Notes under the pieces: generated by a model
Told to the model about the DNA's origin: nothing
What the model saw: only the letters and a program-made list of their open reading frames with translations
Databases searched by the model: none
Shown here: positions 29,174-41,265 of the stretch, piece after piece
Layout: every line of letters begins with the position of its first letter
How positions within the stretch are numbered: position 1 is the stretch's first letter
Source: Ziziphus jujuba
Lineage: Eukaryota > Streptophyta > Magnoliopsida > Rosales > Rhamnaceae
Direction of reading: 5' to 3'
Length of the DNA: 64,000 nt
NCBI RefSeq assembly: GCF_031755915.1
Contig: NC_083389.1
Coordinates: 15,741,001-15,805,000 of the forward strand
Position numbers and translations under genes: made by a program

Positions 29174-32100
29174 ATGGGGTACCAAATGCAGCCGTACGGA
29201 ATACAAGCAATGCTGAAGGAGGGTCACAAGCACCTCTCTGGTCTCGACGAAGCCGTCGTCAAGAACATCGATGCTTGCAAGCAGCTCTCCGTCATCACCC
29301 GCACTTCTCTCGGTCCTAATGGTATTTTCACATTTCCCCCCATTTTGCTATACTCTCAAATCTTTGCTCTGAAAGATCCAGATGTTGAAAATGATTTTTT
29401 TTTTTTCTTCCTTGGTTTTTGTTTTTTAGCATTTGGGTTTGTTTGTTCTTGTAGAATAATTGTTTTCTGGATAATTTTGAACTTTCTTAGGTATGAATAA
29501 GATGGTCATCAATCATCTGGACAAGCTCTTTGTCACGAATGATGCTGCTACCATTGTGAATGAACTCGAAGTTCAGCATCCTGCTGCCAAGATTTTGGTT
29601 TTAGCGGGAAAAGCTCAACAGGAAGAAATTGGGGATGGTGCTAATTTGACAATTTCTTTCGCTGGGGAGCTTCTTCAAAATGCAGAGGAACTTATCAGAA
29701 TGGGGTTGCATCCAAGTGAGATCATTAGTGGATATACTAAAGCCATCAATAAGGTTACTTAGTTTCTTAGACTGTTTAGTTATATACTAAAGCCATCAAT
29801 AAGGTTACTTAGTTTCTTAGACAGTTTGGTTACTGGGATTTTGATGTCGAACGGTTTTCTAGATGTAGAATGGTTCTTGATGTCTTTGGTCTTTTCTTGA
29901 AAACGTTTCAGACAGTTGAAATCTTAGATGAACTGGTGGAGAAAGGGTCCGAGAATATGGATGTGCGCAATAAGGAACAAGTGGTGTCTCGAATGAAAGC
30001 TGCTGTTGCCAGCAAGCAATTTGGACAAGAAGATATTTTATCCTCTCTTGTTGCTGATGTAATTACAGCTTACTTATTCTGCTTACTAATCTTCATCCTT
30101 TTTGGTCAGAATGTTGTTTATATATGTTTGTCATTGGCCAACACAGGCATGTATCCAAGTATGCCCCAAGAACCCAGCAAACTTTAACGTGGACAATGTG
30201 CGTGTTGCAAAGCTTTTGGGAGGGGGTTTGCATAATTGTACAATAGTTCGTGGCATGGTGTTGAAAAGTGATGCTGTTGGGAGTATAAAGCGGATGGAGA
30301 AGGCCAAGGTTAGTACTCGTTATTTCTGTTTGTGTTGAGCTTAAGCATATGTGCTTGTTCATGAACTATTCTGATTTGGTCTTTCAAGTATTTTTCTAGG
30401 TAGTTGAAGTTATTTTGTTTTAGTTTTGTTATTTTTTATTAAGGGATAAAATTTCTGGTTACTTTCTAGGCTGCTTATCCTACGTGGATTGTAGGTACAT
30501 TTTTTAGAATTGTGTTTAATATATGTAACATTATTCAATTTAGATAAGTTTGTGGAGCTATGCTCTTAATTCTACAAACATGGGCAAACCTTTGAATGTG
30601 TTGGCGATTGCTTTGTATTAATGTTCTTCTTTTGTGTTCGTTTTCCTTTTTTTTTTGGGTTTTGTTTTGTTTTCCTGTATAAAGGCATGCAATACATAGT
30701 TTCAATGAGTTTTGTGCTTCATTCAAGTATTTTTTTAGCAGATTATCTATTCAACCTTTTGTTATGTGGTACTAATGTAAACTGGAATGTGCTTTAGTGC
30801 AGCTTCCCGAACTTTTATAATTTGTGAAAACTTTTTCAGGTTGCTGTGTTTGCTGGTGGTGTTGACACCTCTGCAACTGAAACAAAAGGAACCGTCTTAA
30901 TTCATAATGCTGAGCAGGTAACTTATTGAGGAGGACTTTCTTGTGTCATGGTTATGTTGATTTGAAAGGATTCTGTCTTTAGATTGTCTATTTATTAGGA
31001 GATTAGTCAATTAATAGTGTTGTTAACCTATTATAATATGGTGTGTTTGTGTGTGCATGCATGCATGGATACTTATTCATGTTCATATGTTGGTAAAGAG
31101 AAGGGGTCAGCATGTTGAGTACTATCTACTCTTGCATTCTTTTTTTTTTTTTTTGGTTTTTGGGGTCCCTTGGTTAATGTCTAACTAGTTTATTTTTTGT
31201 TTACACATAAGGGAGTTGGATATATATCTTATGTGTATTTCAGTATGCATCTGCCGGAGCCCTAGGTTTGACTGAAGCTTGAACAACCAGCTTGAGTTTC
31301 ATAATTTCACTTGAGGAAAGTTGTCCAAGCTCGAAGTAGATTCCAGCTTGAACAATCCAACTTGAGTTTAGAATCCCTACATTTTTTCTCTATAAAACTA
31401 TAGGTTGTACTTTTGTATGCTTAATGGAAGTATAATCTTTATCATAAACATTGGCTGGTAACCATGAGCTTGGGCTCAATTATTAAATTCGCCTCTATCT
31501 AGGCTTTAGCTTGGATTGATTTTTAACTAAATTAGCTTGAGCAGAAACCCAACTGAAACCAACTTGAACAGTTTGTTTTTGTCTATACTTCAGGTTTAAT
31601 AAACTACCTAGGTTTTTTAATGTTTGGTGTGTATTTAAAATGGCTTCTAATAGTTTTTCTTGGAATGCTGTAGCTAGAGAATTATGCTAAAACTGAAGAA
31701 GCTAAAGTTGAGGAGCTCATCAAAGCAGTCGCAGATTCAGGGGCAAAGGTAATTGTCAGTGGAGCAGCAGTTGGAGAGATGGCACTGCATTTCTGTGAAC
31801 GTTACAAGTACAACTTCTATTTTCTCCTTTATTAAATTGTTCTTTTCATGCAAGTATGGATTATACTTTTATGCATGTTGCACAATTATGAGAGTTGATA
31901 GTGGGGCATAGTTTTTCATTGTAGTATGCCAAATGATTAAGATTCTGTTTAGAGGCACTTGAAGCTTTTGTAGTAATTTAATTTGAATTCTTGCTTGCAG
32001 GCTCTTGGTTCTCAAGATTAGTTCAAAGTTTGAACTAAGACGATTTTGCCGTACAACCGGTGCAGTTGCTATGGTAAGGCTACTACCAGTAATAATGTGT

Positions 32101-35100
32101 TGAAACTTTTTAATATTCTTTTTAATATTCTTTTTATTCTTATATCAGTTGAAGCTTAGCCGGCCAAATCCGGATGATCTGGGATATGTCGATTCGGTTT
32201 CGGTTGAAGAGATTGGTGGTGTTAGGGTAAGTAAAATATTGTAGCCTTATTTGTTTAAAAGTTTGTATTCTTCATATCAAATTGTTTTGCTCCTTTTCCC
32301 CATATTTTAACAAGTTGTATAATGTTATTTAGGTCACTATAGTGAAGAACGAAGAAGGTGGAAACTCTATATCAACTGTGGTTTTACGAGGAAGCACTGA
32401 TAGCATACTAGATGACCTTGAAAGAGCAGTTGATGATGGTGTCAATACTTACAAGGTAATTTTGTACAATGTTTTCATTTTGCCTGTTTGTTTGAGGATG
32501 GTTTTTATCTGCATTTGTAATCATTTTTTAGGATATAGTTTCTGATAATAGTTTCTAAATTAGGCTTATTTGGCTTGGGTTTTTTTGACTTGAATATCTG
32601 TGCTCAATACATTTCATTCGTCAGGCTATGTGCAGGGACAGCCGTATAGTTCCTGGAGCTGCAGCTACAGAAATTGAGTTAGCTAAGAGAGTGAAGGAAT
32701 TCTCTTTTAAAGAAACAGGGTATCGGTTTTTTTTTTTTTTTTCCTTTTGGCTTAATAATTTAAAACCATTGTAAAAGCCAATGTGGCTAGACTATCATCA
32801 ATTTTGGTGATTTTTTATTGTGTGATGTTCTATGCAATAGAGATATTGCTCCAATCTTTCTGTTGGAGGAAGATAGATGGTTGTGGTGCCTCACCAATTT
32901 TAGAAAATATAACATTGAAACTTGTCCGTGAAAATAAAAATGAATTGTGTTACTTTTGTTGCTTTCTAGGAAATCAAATTGATTTCTTACGATTATAATT
33001 TAGGGGACTGTCAAAAGTTTCTGAGATAAATTAACATTTTATGTTGTGAACTATTTTACAAGGTATTTTCATTTCTTCCTATTTGAACTGTGAAAAGCTT
33101 TTGCGCATGGCTAGTTTGGCTGCCTTAAGAAATATATAGAATGTTGATATTAGACAGATGATTGGAATTTGAACATTCTATACTTTTGTCTTCTTATAGT
33201 GGAAAATTTAACTAATGTTTACAGCAATGGCTTTGCAGGTTGGATCAGTACGCTATAGCAAAATTTGCAGAAAGTTTTGAGATGGTTCCTAAAACTCTAG
33301 CTGAGAATGCTGGGCTTAATGCAATGGAGATCATTTCTTCTTTATATGCTGAGCATGCATCTGGAAATGCTAAAGTTGGCATTGACTTGGAAGAAGGTGT
33401 TTGCAAGGATATCTCAACTATGAATGTTTGGGACCTTCATATTACCAAGTAAGCTAGTTCCCATATTTTCTTTTTGAAAGTTTAGGTAGAATGCTTTTAC
33501 TGTTTTAGCTATGCTTCTATGCATGTTTGGAAGAAGTGTTTGCAAGGATATGTCAGCTAAGGGTTCCCTGCTCCTATCAAGTCAAGTGCTTTAGTATTTT
33601 CCTGTATAGTTGGTTCCTTCATGATATCCAATTGACTCTGAGTATATCTAAGTGATTGTGTCAACCTTTTTGAAATTTTCTATAAAAATTTACAGATAGG
33701 AATACATTATGGAGTGTTGCTTAGCTATTGGCATTTATATGGAAGGAAATATAGATGCCTAGATCTATTAGATTGCCTAGATCTATTAGATTAACTAAGT
33801 AGTCATACTTAAAAAGCACTATAGATATTGTGGTCTTGTAGATAAAGTGTTGCAGTCTTTTATGCAGGTCAGAGTTTATAATTTTTTTGGGTTATTTTTA
33901 ATAATAACACAAGAATGTTTTTATTTTGAGAGAAATTATAATTATTGTGTGCGATGTTGGCGTGATTCATTTTTCTTGGACTATTAATTCCAGATTCTTT
34001 GCTCTCAAGTATGCTGCAGATGCTGCCTGCACTGTGCTACGTGTGGACCAGGTAATTAACTAGTAATAATTGATCATGGATTCTGTACTTGCCGTACACT
34101 TCTCTAATATTTGATCTTTCACCTTTCAGTCCCTGGTTGAACCTGGTTAAATTTAGATTATGAGTAATTGGTGAATGGTGATGAGTTGGATCTTTCTTCT
34201 AAGCTCTTAAAGAAGAAAAAATGAGCATCTAAATGGAGTGTAAATAAATTCGTAGTCCAGACTAGGTCTCCCTTACAATGTGTAGACAATGCACAACAGT
34301 TCCATGATTTATTGTATCCAGAATAATAAATGCTTGATGTGAGTAAATAATTTTTTGTTTTTCTTCTTAATCAATCATGATGCTTGGAGCCCTACTAGTC
34401 TCCCAGGGTTTAATAAATTTTAAGGTATTGAATGTATAACCTTCTTGTGGGATTATTGATGTCATCAAACATGCTGTCCCTAAACAATCTCTCATAAACG
34501 TTTATATGACAACTTGTTAGTTAAATTCTTATCTAAAGATTGCAACATGATTTAGAAGATGATGAAAAACAAAGCTAGCTGAAGTAAAATAAAGGAAGAG
34601 GTAATCATGAAATTGCTTTAAGATGTGTGAAGCTTAGTATTGTTCCAGACCCCTCACCGTTGAATATAACTGGTTAGTGAGTTTCAAGACTCACAAAATT
34701 GTTCAGGTCCCCCCCCCCCCCCCCCCCCCCTCTTTGATTGTTAACTTCAAAGATGTTTGAATCTGCCAAGAACTGTTGTGAAGCAGTTGCAGTTCAAGGT
34801 TCTCTACATGCAATGACATGCATATTTACGAATTTGATGATTAATAAGCCTACAAAATGGAATTTTGAAAATATCATCACATACAAATTCCCACCTTGAA
34901 ACAAAGTGCAAACAGTTTTTGGTCACTTATCAAGATACTGACTTGTATTGTATCTGTTTTATTTATTTATTTTTCCAAAAAAAGTCTTTGCCACCAAATT
35001 GGTGGTCAATGTCAATTAGAAGTAACACTATCTAATTAAGCACATTATGCCTGATATAATGATACTATGTTTTTATCGTTAAAAAGTTTTTTGACTAATC

Positions 35101-35182
35101 ATTGACTACCTTGCAGATTATAATGGCAAAGCCAGCGGGTGGTCCAAGGAGAGATCAGCCTGCAGGGATGGATGAAGATTAA
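29174..35182 (+). CDS. CCT8: T-complex protein 1 subunit theta (chaperonin CCT8)
   Basis: One of eight subunits of the cytosolic group II chaperonin TRiC/CCT, the ATP-driven double ring that folds actin, tubulin and other proteins; in plants CCT8 is also linked to KNOTTED1 cell-to-cell trafficking. Thirteen exons join in frame: 29174-29321, 29491-29753, 29912-30058, 30147-30308, 30840-30917, 31674-31807, 32001-32073, 32149-32226, 32333-32455, 32625-32719, 33239-33448, 33994-34051, 35117-35182, giving 544 residues, normal for the family. Visible motifs are SLGPNGMNKMV (phosphate-binding region), TNDAATI, the catalytic GDGAN followed by SFAGELL, the apical-domain VFAGGVDTS, and the C-terminal nucleotide-binding VGIDLEEG. 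The donor of intron 2 lies in a 50-bp tandem duplication, and the last intron holds a 22-base poly-C run. No coding damage is seen. Confidence 0.97.
29732..29831 (+). repeat. 50-bp tandem duplication copying a CCT8 splice donor
   Basis: Copies 29732-29781 and 29782-29831 differ at two positions. The unit contains the last 22 bases of CCT8 exon 2 and its GTTACT donor, so an identical exon end plus donor recurs 50 bp into the intron. Confidence 0.92.
34709..34730. repeat. Poly-C run of 22 bases in the last CCT8 intron
   Basis: Uninterrupted C22 (G22 in the template strand). Such a run could form an i-motif or a G-quadruplex, and is also prone to length error in assemblies. Confidence 0.9.
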
Positions 35183-36248
35183 ACTTTTTGCATGACAAAT
35201 GAACATTTGAATCTTGCTTGTATTGCCCTAGGGCAGGTTCTTGAACTTGGTTTAGGCATCTTCTGTTTTCTTCAGATGCCAAAATATGTCATTCGGAAAA
35301 ATTTTGTTTGTGATGAAAGAAATGTATATGCCACTTGTAACCGTGCTTTATGCGAGGATGATAAACCTGTTATGCACTTTGTGGTCCGGTTGTAGCTGAA
35401 AACATGAGTGGGTGCTTGAGCGATATTTAGCTAGATTGTCCCAGTGAAATATTTGGTGGTGCTTGAGCGATATTTAGTTAGATTGCCCCAGTGAAATATT
35501 TGGTGAAAATATGTTTGTTGTCTTTCCTCTATGACTTACCCCATTAACATGATTTTACGATTTTGTTGGGTGCTCAAAAAGCTCTTGATAATCAAAAGTT
35601 TTAACTGTTCTTAATCAATTGCTTATGATTCTACGGTAAAGCGTGGAGCTGGACTTTGATTGGTCTGCCGTGTTAGGCCATGTTTCATAGAGAAGATAAA
35701 GAACTGGATTCTACAGTAGTCTCAAAATGCTTTATTATTTGACATAATATCCGTGTAATAGAGTGAAAACTTAGCCCTCGGTAATGTTAATGGATGCTTA
35801 ATTTGAAAACTTCTACGTTTCAACTTCAACCAACCATTGTATAGGTGATGGGGTGCAATGAACGTTTAATAAACAGAAATAAGGCAAAAGCCAATCGTTG
35901 GGTGATAGTTGATTTTATGGCAACCTGAAGTTTATTTGTTCGGCGAAAAAATACCACTATTTGGATAACTTAAAACATGGTCAAATGACTGATCGTTTGG
36001 GATGCCTCGGCTCATATAAGGATGAGGTTGAACGCTCGTCGGTCTTGAGGAGGTTTTTACTGGTCCAGCTTGAGAGGGCAAAATAGGCAAATACTTTATT
36101 AGAAAGCTTTTGGTACAAAAGGTGATAGCATGAAGCCAAGAAACAAATACAAACAAAACAGGTTGGACAAAGTATGGATTAGCCTTATAGACAAAGCCAC
36201 TGGTGTATGTGTTGCTGAAACTGAGAAGAGCTTTCTTCTCTCTTCCTA
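35183..36248. other. CCT8 3' flank and NDH-gene promoter
   Basis: CCT8 3' untranslated region, including a 47-bp tandem duplication, then the upstream region of the plastid NDH gene. A CATATAAGG word near 36012 is a weak TATA candidate. The tandem-unit boundary is at 36177, only 72 bp before the NDH-gene ATG, so this promoter is not part of the duplicated segment. Confidence 0.55.
35411..35504. repeat. 47-bp tandem duplication in the CCT8 3' region
   Basis: Copies 35411-35457 and 35458-35504, starting GGTGCTTGAGCGATATTTAG, differ at two positions. Confidence 0.9.
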
Positions 36249-37903
36249 ATGGCTTCTGTTCTTTCCTTATCTCTTTCCAAACCGAACATGGTAAAGGCTT
36301 GCTCCCCTGCAACAACCACAGTTTCAGTTCCTGATAACCTTAATGAGAAATTCAGCAGAAAAGGCATTAAGTTTTCACAATCCGACAACATTCCAATGGT
36401 TGAGCTAACCGTAAGGAATGGTAGTTCTTTAAAGCTACAAGTACCTGATGCTCTTGTTACTTCATACAAGCCTAAAGTGTACTGGAAAGATGATGGCTTT
36501 GAGGAGGTTCTTTATACAATTCCTGCAAATGGTTCAGCCTCTACTAGAACCAAAGGAGGGATCGGTTTGGTCATCAATGATGTATCAGAGCCTGGTTCAA
36601 AAGGGTCACTTCTGCCTGCTGAGTGGACTGTAAAAGATGTTGATTCTGATGCCATTGATGCTCTTCAGGTATTGCATAATTCAACTGTCTTTTTCCATTG
36701 CCAAAAGGTTCAGATGATATCGTTCTTGATTCTTCTAATTTTCTCAATGAAAGTCTAGGCCTGATTTGGTTTATTTACTTCAAAATCCTTGCTGTAATAG
36801 CTATTTTCCTATTGCTAGTGTCTTGTGTCCAATTCCACCCAAGTTATGTTGGTTACCTATTTTCCAATTTGTTCACCTTTCAGTGGTTGTCTAGTTGAAT
36901 ATAAGTAGTAGCAGAGTTTTGGAAAGGGGATTCTTAAGTGGGAAAAATGCCTAAATCATATCTTCATGAGAATAAGAGTAAATAGTTCTAAAATGATGAA
37001 ACCAGGGAAGAAAATGTTCTTCTTTTCTTTCTTTCTTTTTTTCCCATGCAATTGCTTCTTTGTTGCAGGTTGAACTGAGCTGCAGCGGTGGAGTACTTGA
37101 TCTAATCTATGTCGTTACACTATATCCAGTAAGCATGGCTACAGCACTCATTGTGAAGAACAAAGGGAGGAAGAATGTGACTCTTACAAATGCTATACTT
37201 AGCCATTTCAGGTTCAAAAGGCGAAATGGGGCAGCAATCCAAGGTCTCCGAGGCTGTTCTTACTGCTCACACCCTCCTTTATCGTCGCGTTTTGAAATAT
37301 TATCACCTGCTGAAGCAATGAAAACTGAAGATCCTGGATTGTTTGCTTTTGGTTATGAGCCTGAAAAGAAACCGGGTTTGTGGACTTCTCAAGATATGCC
37401 TTTTACCATTCTGAACAACAAGCTCAGCAGAGTTTATGCTGCCCCTCCTAAAGAGAGATTGAAGGCATTTTACAACACACCACCTTCAAAATATGAAACT
37501 CTTGATCAGGTACATTGCTATTAACTTTCTTCTAATCGAAGCCAAGTTTTGTTTACAAGGCGATGTGGTAGAATTTGAACTTTTTCAAAATGAAACTTTA
37601 CTTGTGCAAAAAGAAATGGGATCAAATGCTGACAGATAGAAAAATGGCACACCATTATTAGTCTCTTAATTAAGTTAGCAACTCTAACGTGATTGTTACC
37701 ATTTTCAGGGACGAGAATTGTTCTTCAGGGTAATAAGGATGGGATTTGAGGATATCTACTTATCAAGCCCTGGTTCTTTCTCAGAAAAATATGGGAAGGA
37801 ATATTTCATATGCACTGGTCCTGCTTCCATGTTGGTACCTCTTGTTGTGAAGCCTGGTGAGGATTGGAGAGGAGCACAAGTTATAGAGCATGATAACTTG
37901 TAA
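36249..37903 (+). CDS. NDH-complex protein of the NDF2 (PNSB2)/NDF5 family
   Basis: Plastid protein of the NDF2/NDF5 family, needed for the NDH-like complex that carries cyclic electron flow around photosystem I. NDF2 (PNSB2) is part of subcomplex B; NDF5 is its paralogue. Exons 36249-36668, 37069-37509 and 37709-37903 join in phase 0 to 351 residues (family about 350). Residues 1 to about 30 are Ser/Ala/Thr-rich with few acidic residues, as in a chloroplast transit peptide. The body has the family's mutarotase-like (aldose-epimerase) fold region, with [37 protein letters not shown] and GLRGCSYC, and ends [11 protein letters not shown] cannot separate NDF2 from NDF5 by eye, so no symbol is given. 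The gene is intact, and its damaged copy lies 7.5 kb downstream. Confidence 0.85.
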
Positions 37904-39187
37904 TTAATCTTTCATATAAAATTTCCATCTTCTTTAATTCATTCTTTCAAATTTTTTTTTTTTTTTTCCTTTCTTTCTCTTTTATTTTTCAGCCCATTTT
38001 CCTTTTTTTTACTATGTTCTACACACCAGTTCCTTCAATCTATAAATGAAACTTAATTTATGTCCAAGTTTTTCTTTTTTCCTTTTCTAATGAAGATAGT
38101 GATTCCAAAATAAAAAAATAGAAAAAAGAACTAAGCTCTGAATGTTAGAATTCATCCTGAAACCAAAAATGAACCCTGTACGTCCAAATTTTCAAGAAGT
38201 TTGAATTTGGACTTGGACAGTCTATATCCCTAAATATGCATATCCGAGGCAACACCAAGCAAACAAAAGCAAGATGTTTAAGAGCCTCATCAGTTTTGAA
38301 CAAGTACTGCTTCCATTAATCTAACATCAAAAGTTGTCTTATTGGTTCAAACCAAATAAAAACCCAACAAGCAGTGACAAAAATAACATTCCAGATAATA
38401 AAAAATCCATACAGAATTGTGATGAAGTTATTAGTTCTTTTAATATTAAAGTTTTATAACTTTCCACCAGATGATTTGGGATCATTCTTAGCAGGCCCAC
38501 CCCCCCCCACTTCCAATCAAATTTTTTTAGAGATATAGCAATCTGAAAGCATGAAAAATAATCTCTATGATTAAATTGCAGACAGAGCAAAAAACTTCAA
38601 TTGTTAAACCTGTCTTTCTGTCTGTTTTGCAGCTTAATTCAACAAAACTTCTGGTCAACGTTGGGAATTATAGCCTTCAAGGACCATATATGCCATACAA
38701 GTACCACTTCATTTGATTATCATCAAAACAGTAGCCAATAAAGTAAAGCAGACTTTATAGAGAGATAACACCAGGCTTAATATTATTCAGATACATTATT
38801 CTTCACATCTAGTTTCACTCACAGGAGTAAAATCTGGTTGAAAATCTAAACTATAATTTCACTAGATAAAAACATTGTTAAGCTACAAAATTGGATCAAG
38901 CTGAAAAACATTGACCACTAGTTTGTAGCATTACGCAAATTTGGATTTTCTTATTTGGGTAAATTCAATAAACATTTATTCTAGTTTGGTCAGTTTACTT
39001 AACTCACCACTTGGTCTTTTAGAAATTGCAAATACTGATCATTTATTTTAGTTTTTTGTTGCATCTGTCTATCTATCTATAGATATATATATATATAGTT
39101 ATAATACCCTTCCTTGTCAATCGGTGGAACACAGAGTTATTATTATTATTTTTTAATAGCAGAGAAATAACCTCCTCAGCTCACCAT

Positions 39188-39222
<35 letters not shown>

Positions 39223-39330
39223 CTGTACAATTTATCCTCCTCTATTGTGCACGCCTAATATTAGATATGGCAACATGTTGCATAACATTGTGTGCTCACA
39301 CTGTGGAAAGGATTATGTGCTTTTTATAGC

Positions 39331-39388
<58 letters not shown>

Positions 39389-40609
39389 AAGGAATTTTAA
39401 TTGCAATGTCAATTATCCATAAAATTTATAACAAAGAAGATAGTAATATTCTTACCAAAACAAAAAAATGATGGTAGTTATGGCCTAATTTCCATTTGGG
39501 AGCTAGAGAGGCATCCTCACATAGCCGCCGGAAGGTTAAGGCGGCTAAGGCCTTTGACTATGCCTGTTTCATTAAAATGCAAAATGGGCATATCTCTATG
39601 TACATAGCATGCAAATTGGTGAACAAAAACTTGGTAACGGTTAAATGAACTGCCAGCTATAGAGTTTGGCATGGCTATAATTAAGCAAAGTCAGCATATA
39701 TAGAGTGGATCTCACATCATATCCACATGATGATTTTAATATTAAAATCTTTTATTAGTTTTTAAATTATTTTAAGAATTGAGATTTGAAAATGAATTAG
39801 TGGTCTAAAATGAATTTAGTAAAATTTTAAAATCTTATTAAAAAAATGAATTGTATATATATTTTTAAGTATCAGCTCTTAAAGTAATTTGGTGGCTAAA
39901 AAACAAAATTTTATTGACACATAATATGAGCTTGGTCTTTTATAAATAGTTGTGCTATGGTAAGCTTATACACTTACATTATAATGAATATTTTACATCC
40001 CACCATATTTGATGAGATGAAAAAAATAAATAAATAAATTTATAAAAACCATACATCTCACTAAATGTGGTCAGTTGTGAGATGCCTACCATAAAATAAA
40101 TATGCAAGTATGTTATAACAAAGTTATATATATATACATGAATTCATAAGTTAAGACTGTTTTAGTGAAAAATCATTTAGATATTTTTTATAGGTTTTTA
40201 GATTACTGTAAGAGTTGAGATTTAAAAATATGTTCAAAATTTATATGAGTTCTAATATGATGCATTTTATATTTTCATGGTTTTAATATTTTACTAGACT
40301 CGTATAATACACAAATATATACATTTTTAGATTTTAATTTTTATAGCAATTTAAAAACTAATAATAAATGTTATGATGATTTTTTTATTATGATGGTTCT
40401 GATAATATAACGACTTTCTTTATATAAAAAAGTTATGTTTTATTAAGTATCATATAAATAGAATAATTTAAAATTGAATAATTTACTTGAGTAAACAACC
40501 ATCCTTTGCACTTGCAGGTCAATTTATTCCAAACAAGGTTAGGAACATAGCAATAAATCTCTTATTTGGCCAACTTGATATCCATAGAGCTGAAGTCATC
40601 CTTTAAACA

Positions 40610-40640
<31 letters not shown>

Positions 40641-40770
40641 AGAAGTATATGAATCCATAAGTGGTTCTTCCAAAGATCTGCAAGAGCAACAACAAAAAAA
40701 AAAAAAAAAAAAAGAAGGAAAGAAAGAAAGAAATAAACCCTGATATCACAAAGTAGCTAGATTGCAAACA
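37904..40770. other. Intergenic DNA of unit A
   Basis: 3' flank of the NDH gene, a possible leftover terminal exon (38633-38716), long (AT)n runs (39193-39221 and 39338-39384) and the upstream region of the phylloplanin-like gene. CACAT at 39518-39522 is the empty site that in unit B received the big retroelement insertion. No other gene is supported. Confidence 0.6.
38633..38716 (+). other. Possible orphan terminal exon, 27 codons
   Basis: A strong polypyrimidine tract and TTTTGCAG acceptor precede an open stretch of 27 codons ending in TGA (contains NVGNYSLQGPYMPY). The unit B copy (46097-46180) keeps the acceptor, frame and stop with only three substitutions. It is not needed by the NDH gene, which already has a natural stop. 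It could be an alternative last exon or a relic of a lost gene. Confidence 0.3.
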
Positions 40771-41265
40771 ATGGCAAAAAATCCTTCAGCATACTTGCTC
40801 TTCCTTGCCATCTTGGTTCTTGCCACAGCCACATCCTCATCAGCTCAGATCTTGCCTCCCTTTTCTACCTTGCCTCCCGTGCTTCAAAATTCCACTAACG
40901 TAGCTCAAGTTCAGGCTCTTGGCGTCCTTTCTTGCACGGTCACCGGGACTCCTATTCCCTTTGTCCCCAGCCCACCTGTGGTTGGTGCTCTTGTCAACTT
41001 GTCCTGCGATGGAGGCAGGACCACTCTCGCACAAGCCGTCACCAACACCGCCGGTTTTTACAACGTCACTCTCAACGTGGTTCAGGGCCTTCTCTTTAAC
41101 ACAACAGACTGTGCCCTCTTTGTCGGCCTCCCGCTCGTCAACTGCACTATTTTCCCTCCCCGTGGAGTACTTAGAATCCCTCTTGGCGTTCTTACCATTG
41201 TCCCTGGACTGCTTGGCAATGTTCTTGTATTGATTGGACAAATTTTCAGGGTGATTGGTGTGTAA
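40771..41265 (+). CDS. Phylloplanin-like secreted protein (Ole e 1-like fold), copy 1
   Basis: A single-exon gene of 164 residues, starting at the ATG at 40771 (the in-frame TTG nine bases upstream is not a start). Residues 1 to about 25 are a clear signal peptide (AYLLFLAILVLATATSSSA). The mature part resembles phylloplanins, small hydrophobic Ole e 1-related proteins secreted to the leaf surface, with the core VNLSCDGGRTTLAQAVTN, GFYNVTL and an Ile/Leu/Val-rich C-terminus. Four cysteines (LSCTV, LSCDG, TDCAL, VNCTI) would form two disulfides, and there are several N-glycosylation sequons (NST, NLS, NVT, NTT, NCT). Known relatives such as tobacco T-phylloplanin act on plant surfaces against oomycetes; that role is inferred here. 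This is the intact member of a tandem family. Confidence 0.8.
   Translation: MAKNPSAYLLFLAILVLATATSSSAQILPPFSTLPPVLQNSTNVAQVQALGVLSCTVTGTPIPFVPSPPVVGALVNLSCDGGRTTLAQAVTNTAGFYNVTLNVVQGLLFNTTDCALFVGLPLVNCTIFPPRGVLRIPLGVLTIVPGLLGNVLVLIGQIFRVIGV

Noticed and set aside
40840..41241. 133-codon minus-strand frame
   Set aside because: Antisense of the phylloplanin-like gene, whose signal peptide, cysteines and family pattern decide the coding strand.
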